Shown here in pieces: positions 35,867 through 45,900 of a stretch of DNA of 64,000 bases. How positions within the stretch are numbered: the stretch's first letter is position 1; every line of letters begins with the position of its first letter. The notes beneath the pieces are model-generated. The model was not told where the DNA came from. It worked only from the letters and a program-made list of their open reading frames with translations, and searched no databases. This DNA comes from Pezizomycotina sp. ARF18 (lineage: Eukaryota; Ascomycota). The stretch spans positions 124,001 through 188,000 of the forward strand of contig AZLU01000033.1 of the NCBI GenBank assembly GCA_002224055.1, given 5' to 3'. Both the position numbers and the translations under genes were made by a program.

Positions 35867-37835
35867 ATGCCAGGAATGTCGGCGACAGCAAATCGCCTCC
35901 GCGATGGGGATCCTCTCGCTCACACCGACCCTACGGTCAACGGGACGCATGGCGACGGGACGGTGAACGGTCACGGAGCACAGGCTGGAGGACATACGAA
36001 CTCAGCGCCTGTATCTTCTGCAACGGCGCCGCCGATAAATAATACGACTCAACCCTCGAAGAAGGGTGGGGGAAGAAGAAACCCGTGGATCCGGCCGAGG
36101 TGGGCGACCGACTCTAGAGCCTCCTTCGCGAAGAGGATTTTTCCGACGATTCATGGACGAAAATCTGACAATATGCCAATTTGTAGGGTTATAACCTCCT
36201 CACGACGAGAATTTCGCAATTGGAAACCGACGCATCTTTGGAAGAAGAGGAAGAGCGGGCCATCAGTCAGTTTTGAACCTCCGTTTTTAATTTTCGTTTT
36301 TTTGGGGATATCGGGGAATAGACGAGTTTATATCATGAAGAGGATAAATATTCCCCAATCTCCAGCGGATCAGTTCTAACAGTATGGATAACAGACCGGG
36401 CGGTAAAAAAGGCCAACAAGGAGCTAGCCGATCTCGTAAACACTAGGGAGGATCACATAGCCAAAGTCGAGGCAATACAGCAGAAATATAGCGAGCTTTT
36501 CCACGACATGAAGCGGCTTGAGCGAGACTACAACCGTGCTAGGAAGAGGGCCGACCAGCTTCAGAAGGACAAAGACCATTCCCGCAGCGAAATCACGAAG
36601 GCTAACAACATGAAAGGGAAGCTTGAGCAGCTTTGTCGGGAACTGCAGAAAGAAAACAAGCGTATCAAGGTTCGACATTTAATCTCTTTTTAAGTAGCTT
36701 CCATTGGTCTTATGCTGATCTCGATTTGGTGTTTTTTTTTTTTTTTTCCTCTCCCATATAGGACGAGAGCAAGAAAAAAGAGCAAAGCGAAAAGGACAAG
36801 CGGGAGGAGTTATCCACCAAGTTTGAAAATACCATCTGGGAAATAAAAACAGGATGGAGGAGGAAACTGAAAACTCTGGCAACAAGGCGGCTAACATGGA
36901 AGTCGATGCTTTGTACGACTTATTCTCTGGCCCCCTGAGCAATTCGCAAACTAAAAATTCCAATGCGTGGATCGAGGATTACCATGAGACGATCTTGAGG
37001 GTTCGGTAGGGCTGACTGGGTGTTGTGCGTAGGTTGAAAGCCAAATTTCGAACAATCATCGACCAATATGAGATGCGGGAGCTCCATTTTCAATCTATCC
37101 TGCGTACCAAGGAACTCGAGGTTCAGTACAACCTGGCCAGGTACGAGCAAAAACGAAAACAGGCGGAAGCGGAGGCTGTCAGGGCGAAAGCATTACATTC
37201 TCAAGTGTCCACCTTCTCTCAGACGGAGACTGAACTTCGATCACAGCTCAATATTTACGTCGAGAAATTCAAACAAGTATGTAGCTCAAACTCACTTCCA
37301 CCGCGCCTTGATGGGTTAGACCCTGTGCATAGCGGAAGTATTGACCTCTTATGATATATATAGGTCGAGGATACGTTGAACAATTCAAATGACCTCTTTC
37401 TTACGTTTAGGAAAGAGATGGAAGAGATGTCCAAAAAACCAAACGACTTGAAAGAGAGAACTTGGCCCTAACTCGAAAATCCGACCTCATGAACAGAATA
37501 TACTTGAAATGGCGGAGGAGAGGACTCGGCAACAGAGAGAGCTGGAGACTGTTAAGAAGAAGAATACCAAGCTCGAAAATCTGTGCCGTGCTCTCCAGTC
37601 TGAGAGGACAGCTTTAGAGAACAAGCTCCGCGGTGAAGAGGAGGAATACTCAGACAATGAAGTTGACAGTGACGAGGAAGACGAGGATGAAGAAGGGGAA
37701 AGTGAATACATGGATTCCGAGGACGAAGACGAAGAGGACACGGAGGACGAGGAGAGGTATGACGAAGCCTTACCTCCTCTCGAGCAGGCTAATGGCACCC
37801 AAGTGCACGCTGCTCAGCAACAGCCGCACAAGTAA
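35867..37835 (+). CDS. Taxilin family coiled-coil protein
   Basis: Start MPGMSATANRLRDGDPLAHT (35867), a disordered Gly/Asn/Thr-rich head, then KKKPVDPAEVGDRL (about 36075-36115) and LLTTRISQLETDASLEEEER (about 36200-36260). After an intron come VKKANKELADLVNTREDH (about 36400-36455) and the taxilin core KYSELFHDMKRLERDYNRA (about 36484-36540), KLEQLCRELQKENKRIK (about 36617-36668), RTIIDQYEMRELHFQ and DTLNNSNDLFLTFRKEMEEM (about 37369-37430), ending in a strongly acidic Asp/Glu tail (about 37635-37765) and a stop at 37833-37835. Introns at about 36669-36761, 36914-37032 and 37276-37364. Taxilins bind free syntaxins and the nascent polypeptide-associated complex in animals; the fungal role is little known. 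Frame changes occur near 36080, 36180, 36850 and 37440-37500. Confidence 0.9.
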
Positions 37836-38782
37836 GCAAGGCGTGACAGCGTATTGTTGCTCTTGGAAAATGTGCTCGCGGAGACAAGTGATCCTACAGA
37901 AATACCTCGCCGTGCTGGCGGGGAGCTAAAAGCTCTCTGCACAAAGCGTAGATCCGTATTTATTTGTTTTGTCTTCGAATTGGTGCTTAAACTATCACCA
38001 TCTCAGCGATTGTAGTATTATTACCCAATCCAGCCGGACGTGGCGTTTTTTTTTTTTCTTCTTGAGAAGAAGGAGAAGCAGATGACTCTATATAAAATAT
38101 CCTCTTCCGGCATCCGTTTAATCTCCTCCTCATATCTTTACCTATTATTCTCAACTATTTTATTGTCAACTGTCTATATCGAATAGTCCATATTTGTGTT
38201 TGCTGAAGTTGCGATTTAGTTATTACTTAGGAAAAAAAAAGAAAAAAAAAAAAAAGCTAAGTATGAATTATTATTATTATTTAATTATTCTTAATAATAG
38301 CCTTTCCATCTCCACCACTCGTAGTAAATATCTTTCTCATAAGCTATGCGGCACGACAATCGTTGCTATATGTCCTTTCCATTCAGTTGCCTTGAACAGT
38401 GCGGCGTTGCGGGTGTTCGAGACGGCAAATTTTTTTTTTTAATTTTTGGGCCGAGGCATTTATCAGTTCTTGAGCCCTTGCAGCTATTACGCACGAACTA
38501 AAAGAGCCTTGCTTTTTTTTTTTTTCTCGCAGCTTCATTTTTTTGATCCCGAGATGATAAATAATATCTGTGAAAGTGGCCTCCAACATTCGCTGTATCC
38601 AATTCAAACCATTTCGCCACGTAAACATTAACGCTCATAAGTATATCTCGCTACGGTGTCACGCACGAATATCAAATATTTTCATATAATCCAACATAGC
38701 TAGGACGTGGCAGCACCCCACTTCTTCTTAAGAACAACCCCTCAAAGCCTTTCATCGGGAATTTTCCTTCAACAAAGGAGCC
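37836..38782. other. Intergenic stretch between taxilin and COQ10
   Basis: About 950 bp of AT-rich DNA with A-rich (38230-38255) and T-rich (38430-38440, 38512-38526) runs. It holds the taxilin 3' region and the COQ10 promoter; I see no gene. Confidence 0.6.
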
Positions 38783-39597
38783 ATGATACGGATAGGAAGA
38801 CCTCTAGTGTATTCTTCATCGCAATGCGTCCGGCAATTCAAAATACCGCCGCAGGCTCTACGACCGCACGGCGCGAATGTTAGCAGCAATACTATCCTCT
38901 CCCCTCCCTCGTCTTACCCTCGCATCCGGAAGCATCCACAGCAGCGCAGCACGCAGACCAACACCAGCAGCAGCACACTCCTCTACCCCACCGCGCGCAA
39001 CGACAACAGCAACAGCGCCGAACGTTCCTCAGCAGCCTGACGTCCCGTCGTCGGGCCCGCCGGTATCGTTTTCGGCGACGCGCAAGCTCCCGCACCCGCC
39101 GTCCAAGGTCTTCGCCGTCGTGTCGGACGTGGACTCCTACAGCGCGTTCCTGCCGTACTGCCTATCCTCCAAAGTGACGCACCGGACGCCGCCGCCGGAG
39201 TCGCTGCCCACGAGCGCGGACCTCCGCGTCGGCTTCGCGGGCATGACGAAAATGTTCACGAGCAAAGTGCGGTGCTTAACGGCGGCGGCGGCAAAAAGCG
39301 CTACGACAACAACAACAGTGTCGTCGGATAGCCGCATGCTGGAGGCGGATGCGTCGGAGAACAGCATATTTGAAGTGCTCAAGGCGCGGTGGACCGTCAG
39401 CAGCGGCGGCGGCGGTGAGGGCGGAAGCGGTGGAAGTAGCAAAGGAAGCGTCGTCAAGCTGGACATCGAATACAAGTTCGCGAACCCGCTGTACGCCGCG
39501 CTGAGCCAGGCCGTCATGCGAAGGTCGCGGCATACTGATCGAAGCGTTCGAGAAGAGGGCCGTGGAGGTGCTGTCGAAACCGTCGAAGGTTGTCTGA
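38783..39597 (+). CDS. COQ10: Coenzyme Q-binding protein Coq10 (START/polyketide cyclase fold)
   Basis: Mitochondrial inner-membrane lipid-binding protein needed for coenzyme Q function in respiration. ATG 38783 encodes MIRIGRPLVYSSSQCVRQFK, a basic Ser/Arg-rich import signal; the frame changes near 38875 to a Pro/Ala/Thr/Ser-rich linker, then RKLPHPPSKVFAVVSDVDSY (about 39085-39140) and AFLPYCLSSKVTHRTPPPES, the conserved Coq10 opening with its W/F-x-P-W/Y-C-like site. DLRVGFAGMTKMFTSKVRCL (about 39220-39278) and KLDIEYKFANPLYAALSQAV (about 39457-39515) follow. One more frame change near 39515 gives the conserved end GILIEAFEKRAVEVLSKPSK and a stop at 39595-39597. A Ser/Gly/Glu-rich insertion (about 39395-39445) and an Ala/Thr-rich one (about 39285-39325), both GC-rich repeats, look like lineage-specific loops. 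Confidence 0.9.
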
Positions 39598-40277
39598 ACG
39601 GCTGACTCCCGTACCCAATGGTCGTATAAAATAGAGCGTAACCAAAATCCCTACATAATTATCCCGGATATAGCATGCGCTTTTTGTATATATTTCCTTT
39701 TTTCTTTTTCTTTTTTCCCCCTGTTTAGCACATAACCGCAGCTGGAGCAAGGGAGACGCGCTTGGTAGAGTAATTAGCATTATAATAATAGGGCTTGGGC
39801 AGTTGTCAGAACCTCTCGTGGATTTGTCCCTATCCTATGCAATTTGACGAGCCGCACACTGGCACTTAGAGAAAGGTCTCTCTTGATTGCGTGCTGTTAC
39901 AGAAACTCCGAGGGCAAAAAAAGGGTACTCATTCAATTGGAAGGAAGATATAGAAAAAGCAGGCTTAAAAATACAAAAGAACCAAAGGAAAACACGGAAA
40001 AGCCCTTATAGAAACAAAAACCCTCGATGGGAAAAAAGTTCTCGTACGATTGTAACCCATATAGCATACCCAAATTTTTTTTTTTAATTCGAAAAGAAAA
40101 AACCCGAGCGATGATGCAAGTTGACAAATGGAACATAAGGCGCCATTAAGAGAGAAAGCTATCTATAAGAAAGGGAACGTTGAGATGGCGATTAAGAAAG
40201 ATGTTCAGGTCCTAAAAGCCGAACATGAGACGGCTGCAAGGGCGATATCGTCTTGTTAGTCTATAAAGTTTCTAAAA
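39598..40277. other. Intergenic stretch between convergent COQ10 and RAMP4-like gene
   Basis: About 680 bp with pyrimidine- and purine-rich runs only. I see no gene or RNA. Confidence 0.6.
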
Positions 40278-40685
40278 CTAAAGGTTCTCTCGAATCCAGA
40301 AGGCAAAGAAGAAAGAAAAAAGAAAAAACACTAACAGAAGTTCGAAGATCAATCCTCCGAAGACGACAAAGCCGAGGAGGTATATCCAAACCGGCGAAAT
40401 TGGCGACTTGCCCTTCTTCTCGTACGTTTTTCTGTCCGATTCGGCTTTCCCTCGCTTCGCAGCTTCCCTCTGTTTCGTTGAAAATCCTTAGTCAGTCGTA
40501 AAATTCCTCAAATTGTACATAAAGAAAGGTCCAAGGAGATGTAGCTGGGGATTAGAAATATACTACCTTTGCGAATTTCTCGTTTGCGAGACGTTGTTGT
40601 GGTGTTTGCGCCTGTTGGAAACGGGAGAGAAGCATCAGCGGGAAACGATCTGGCAAGGAGGAAAGGTAGTTGCGCTAATTACCAT
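40278..40685 (-). CDS. YSY6: RAMP4/SERP-type ER stress-associated small membrane protein (Ysy6-like)
   Basis: Three exons. Exon 1 is the ATG alone (40685-40683), followed at once by an intron GTAATT-CAACAG. Exon 2 (40611-40567) encodes AQTPQQRLANEKFAK. The second intron has a CTGAC branch site and CAG acceptor. Exon 3 from 40469 encodes REAAKRGKAESDRKTYEKKG, KSPISPVWIYLLGFVVFGGL and IFELL, then a Phe-rich tail to a stop at 40278-40280, about 79 residues in all. The order A-Q-T-P-Q-Q-R, F-A-K-R, Pro-rich turn and single C-terminal transmembrane helix is the RAMP4 family layout (a tail-anchored protein at the Sec61 translocon). The Phe-rich tail is encoded by T runs and may be altered by a sequencing error. 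All splices are in frame here. Confidence 0.88.
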
Positions 40686-41137
40686 TACTCTGTGTTTCTC
40701 GGGGAGCTGCTAAAATTACGAAAGCTTCTGTCTTCTCTGGATTCTATCTTAGTAGAAATAAATGAATCGAATGACGAGCTTTTGTCGAAGATTATTTGTC
40801 TTGTTGATCGTGTTTGAAGATGGTTTTAAGAAAAGAAATGGACAAAGGACACCGTAGTAATTTGAAAGGAAAAAGGAAAAAGGGAAAAGGAAAAGGAAAA
40901 AGGAAAAAAGGAAAAAGGAAAAAGGAAAAAGGAAAAAGGAAAAAGGAAAAAGGAAAAAGGAAAAAGGAAAAAGGAAAAAGGAAAAGGAAAAGGAAAAAGG
41001 AAAAAGGAAAAAGTAAAGTAAGAGTGTGCGTTTTAAGAAACTCCCCTTTATTTTAAAACATTCCCAATTGAACTGAACCGCTTGTTCCAGAAGTACCCAA
41101 ATAAACGTTACTTAACAATTTTTAGTTTCTCCCGTTA

Positions 41138-41171
<34 letters not shown>

Positions 41172-41276
41172 TGAGAAAATTTCGGAGGCTCTGTCTATTC
41201 GAGCTTCCAGCGCCGAATATACTCATTCGTTCGAAGAACATACGGATAAGAAGGCATCAGAAAAAACCATGCAATT
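40686..41276. promoter_or_regulatory. Divergent promoter with GGAAAAA minisatellite and T30 tract
   Basis: About 590 bp between the RAMP4-like start and the small membrane-protein start. It is dominated by the 7-bp GGAAAAA repeat (40868-41013) and ends with T30 (41141-41170), leaving little room for other elements. Confidence 0.6.
40868..41013. repeat. GGAAAAA minisatellite, about 21 units
   Basis: Roughly 146 bp of 6- to 7-bp GGAAAA(A) units, almost pure purine on the plus strand. The Lys/Gly-rich open frame running through it (40814-41056) is a by-product and not a gene. Confidence 0.93.
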
Positions 41277-41618
41277 ATGATACGAAGCCGTCTCCTACGA
41301 TTTCGACGCCATCAGTTTGCGCGCGGCGGCGGCAACTTGTTCAGCCCTACGACTCGCGCACAGAAATCTAAGTACGCTTCTTCTGCTCAAGGCGGAGAGA
41401 AGCAGATATCACCTCACGTGGTTACTTTCTATTTTTTCGCTCTTGACAAAAAGGTCGAAGCTGAACCCAATTGCTTTTGATTTTGATAGATTCTATCTAC
41501 CAGCAACACGTCGCGCGCTCGCAAAAGTCTTCCTGATGTCGTTCCTCGCCTATCAAGCAATATACTGGGGCTGGATGAAGCTGGAAACATTGGAGCTTAA
41601 GGAGAATCGCACAAGTGC

Positions 41619-41653
<35 letters not shown>

Positions 41654-41824
41654 ATTTTCGTTTCTCTCCGTCTGAATGACCATTCTTCTCAGTAATATAC
41701 CTAGCTTATGGCGTGCTAACCAAAGATGTCATTTGCTTCTTTCTCGCAATTGATCGCAGAGGAGATAGCAGACCTAGAAGGCAAAGTTAAAGCGACTCAG
41801 GAATCTGCTGCGCAGCAAAAATGA
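41277..41824 (+). CDS. Small mitochondrial-type single-pass membrane protein, unknown function
   Basis: Exon 1 (41277-41417) encodes MIRSRLLRFRRHQFARGGGN, with many Arg and no acidic residues, as in a mitochondrial import signal. Exon 2 (from about 41490 to 41614) encodes FYLPATRRALAKVFLMSF then LAYQAIYWGWMKLETLELKE, one probable transmembrane helix with aromatic residues. The intron 41615-41759 contains T31. Exon 3 completes KEIADLEGKVKATQESAAQQ with a stop at 41822-41824, a short charged helix. The first splice is one base out of phase as written, probably a sequence error. Layout resembles fungal mitochondrial assembly factors such as Ina17, but this is a weak comparison and I assign no function. 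Confidence 0.62.
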
Positions 41825-42938
41825 TTTTAGGAAACCCAAGAACTACTTGAGTAGTAGCATATACATCGTGGTCGTTTCTTTCGGCGAAGGTTTCTGCAGC
41901 TAAGGGCAGCTATGATGATGTATCAAAATCCCCCACTTCTTGTAATTTTTATACCTCTTTACCTCTCAGCCGTATCATACTGTAATAGATAAGTAATATC
42001 TACGGTCTCTCTATATCAATTGTAATAAATATCGACACTCAGATACTTAATACAGGCCAAAGTCGTGCCGAGCGAATATTTAGACATTTATAAAACCAGT
42101 CCCCTAGAATAAGCTGAGTTAGCCCGTGTCCCTTCCGATTCTACAAAACAGAAGAAAAAGAGGAAGCAACGAGTCAACTAAAACCAAAGCAACGAATAAC
42201 AATGATAATAATAACAGCTCAAGCAATGAGAGTTAACCAAATTCTTCAGGCCAAGTTTCCTTTTTTTTTTTTAAAGTCACGAGCTTGAAACTTTTTATAT
42301 AGAGTAGTATATAACGCGTGGAAGTAAATTCCGAACCTGCATTATTGTTTTTCATAACTTCAGGTATGTTGTTTGCTTTTTTTTTTTTTTTTTTTTCCCT
42401 CCTTAGCTTGTCCTTAGCTTGTGGTTTCCTTGCTTTTCTTATCCGTTTCTTATCGCCGCCTGTTCGTCGCGTAATCCACAGCTCGCGATCCGATAGGCCT
42501 AGCAATGTACATACGTTTTTTATATGCAAGTCGCACGTACCTCCTCCCCCAGGGTAAAGTGTATATGAGCTCTTCCCTTCCCCGGCATATGCACCTTTGA
42601 CTCAATCGATCCTCCACCTTCCCCCCTCCCTCCTCTTCCCTTCCATTATTTAACTAACCGTTTCTCCTCCATCTCGTATCCTAGATTCATCTTCTCATTC
42701 AACCCCTATCATATTCTCATTTTTATCTCTCTCGGCCCAATTCCCGAGTTCCATCTGGATATTTGCCTCATTGCTTTTTCCACCAATGAGCTACGCCGCG
42801 CATTAATAAGCTTTTTATCGCCATCTTAAAAACCGATACCTCCGGCTGGCATATATCCATTTGTGCCCGTGCCAATTGATGAAAGCTGAAGGTTATAACT
42901 GACAAGCTTCTTACTTTTTGGTGAAAATAGCGAGCCTG
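41825..42938. other. Intergenic stretch upstream of the SNF2-RING gene
   Basis: About 1.1 kb, with T-rich runs (42380-42396) and a CT-rich belt (42590-42670) that fits a fungal promoter. No gene recognised. Confidence 0.55.
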
Positions 42939-45900
42939 ATGGATTTAGACCAATTGAACGCGGGCATAAAGACGCTCCAGCTACCTGTTACGCCGGCACA
43001 GACGAGGACCCAAAGGTCTCCATCCTAGACGCCGATGCGACCATGAACTTTATTATTCCGAATTTTCGAACAGTTATTGGAGCTTGCGCGAGGCTTGAAG
43101 GTTCAGTAAAGCATGCGAAATCTCAATTTCGTCAGGATACCAGCAGCGCTAGCTCGACTCCGGTGCCGCCAGCGTCAAGGGATATGATCTGTCTCCACCG
43201 GGAGCGTATTTATCTGGTATTTCAGTACTTTTAGCTGATATTTCGCATCTCTTTTCGAAACTGCGCTAATACTTAGTCCTCAGGCGCAATCATCGGAGAA
43301 CACTGCTTCTCGGGATTACGTTCGCGACCTTGTTCAGCAACATTGTCCATCCCAGAGTTCTATTTCTGTTGGTATTGATGTAGTACATGTTCAGAAGCCT
43401 TTCGACCTTACAGCGGCCAAGAACTTGCCCGCAAAACTAGAAGGGACCAGGTTTACACGGATAAACCAGATATCAACTGAAGTCCATATCTGTGATATCT
43501 CATACGATGCTATTGATTCAAATGCGATCATACTCGAATACATTCGACTTATTGAACGGAGTCCTAAATACTCGTCTAGTCCTGCTATGATTCAATTGCA
43601 AAATTCTTTGGTTTTTGAAGTTGATGGAGCTGGAAATGTTTCGACGTTTTTGGAGATCAGGGTGTTCTGGGCAACGAGAAGCAGTGTAGATGTAGTAATC
43701 GATCTGTGGGAACCTTGCTTCTTCGATTACGCCATGGCGAACTACCATGGAAACAGATCTGCACACACTCCGCGTGATGTCTTCCAAGCAGCACAAGGGA
43801 AATGTCCGTTTGGGACGGTTACTAAAACATCTGATTTTATGATGCCGCCCATGTACCAGATAATATGCAGATGGTATCGGGAATCGAAGAATTCACAAAG
43901 CAACCGACACGTTTGTTTCCTTTCCAGAGACGAAGTGTGAAGTGGCTGCTTAACCAAGAAGGCGTAGACTTTCGCGACGGCGAACTAGTGAAGCGAGAGT
44001 TTGACACTACTTGGATATCCAGGTTTTTGGGCGAACCTTTAGCAGATTACGACGGTAAACAATTTTACGTGAATGAGTATCTTGCTTTCGTATCCACGGA
44101 TGCCAAAGCAGTGTATGACCATCACCTAGAGTTGAAAGGAGGAATTCTCGCCGAAGAAATGGGGCTTGGAAAAACTGTCGAACTGGCTTCTCTTATGTCT
44201 CTTCACAAGCGGGAAATAAATGACAACGTAACCCAAATCTACGATAACTTCACGGCCTCGCATGTTAGAATTAGCGGCGCAACGCTTATCATTATGTCGG
44301 AGTCCCTATCTAACATTTCTGTTCAAAAAGCCATCCAGATGTTTTTTGCTAACCAACCTTATTATACAGGCCGCTTGCAATTATGGAGCAATGGAAAAAT
44401 GAAGTTGCCGTCAATGCGCCGGATATGAAAGGTAACTTTTTTTTGAAACTTTCTTGGAACCATCAGTAGCTTGAAGCTAAATTCCGGCAACAAAGTATTC
44501 GAATATGAAGGAACCAATAAACTACGGCGACTAATCGCTACTCAGAAAGGCAAAAAGAAATCCGACGTGGACCTAAATGACGTTGGAGATGCCGATATAA
44601 TTGATTACCTGCTTGGGTTCGATATCGTACTTGTGCCTTACCCTGTTCTTGCGCACGAGATCCACTACGCCAACAAGCCTCCGGAAAGAAATATGCGTTA
44701 CAAGAAACAGTACGAACGAGTAACGTGCCCGTTGGTTCAGATAAGTTGGTGGAGAGTGTAAGGATATTATATTTCTCTCTCTCTCATTTTGAGGGTGTGA
44801 TGTTTCGGTGGAAACCAAACTTTACTAACATTTGGCGACTAGATGTTTAGATGAAGCGCAAATGGTTGAAAGTGGCGTGAGCAATGCAGCTACTGTGGCT
44901 CGGAGGGTTCCCAGAATAAACGCCTGGGCTGTCTCCGGTACACCCGTGCAAAAGAACGTCGATACCGACCTGCACGGGCTGTCATATTCTTACGCCTTGA
45001 TCCCTGGGCAACTCGCAAGAGCTTTTGGGGTCTTCTCAACTCCCGGGTCGAGTATTTAAATCTCTGTTTAGTACCATCGCAATCCGCCAAACAAAGGATA
45101 ACGTGAGAGATGAAATACATCTTCCAGCCCAACATAGATATACCGTTTCGATTCCCATGTCTTTAGTAGAGGAAGAAACTACCAAGCCCTTCTTGAAGAG
45201 ATGTACCTGGACCTGAAGGTTGATCAGCACGGGAATTATAATCCCACGTTGGCCTCTTCCGGATGATGCAGCGGATAAGATGCGACGGTGGCTCGTGCAG
45301 TTGAGGCAGGCTTGTGTGCACCCACAGATTGGCCAGAGGAACAGATCAGCTTTAGGGGGTGGAGAAGGACAAGTCCTGAAACCGCCAGCGAAGTTCTTGA
45401 ACTCATGCACGAAAGAAACAGCGCAAGCGTTAGACAAGACCAAAGGCGTTGTACGTTTCTATCGCAACGAGAGCCCAATTGACAATGGAGCATTCGAAGG
45501 AGACAGCGAAAGGGGTCGAGATCCTTGAAAAGCATATCAAAGAGGTTTCTGGCACAATAGCGGAGCTTAGAGCCGAACTCGAGGACATCCAAAAACGGCA
45601 AAATATCTCCAACATCCTTGTCGAGATGTCTTCAGCCGTCAGTGGTTTGGGCGAAACACCCGACCCACCGGGTTTCGACGACGATGCGGAAGATGGGACC
45701 TCGGGCAGTTTAGAAAGCTTGCAACTTGTAAAGCCAGGCTGAATGATTTCCTTGAGGTGGAACATATGTTTCTGTTTTTGATGGCAAATGGTTGGCATAA
45801 CCTTGCGGATGAAGCCAAAAAATCCGAAGAAACAAAAACCAAGTAGAGCCCGAGGAGAAGAGAAGCAAGTATCTGAACTTGAAAGAAAGAAAATATGTTA

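Noticed and set aside
40868-41013. Regular short repeats that might suggest a CRISPR array
   Set aside because: Units are 7 bp with no spacers, and the DNA is eukaryotic.
40814-41056. Lys/Gly/Arg-rich open frame of about 80 codons
   Set aside because: It is only the conceptual translation of the GGAAAAA minisatellite and lacks any other support.
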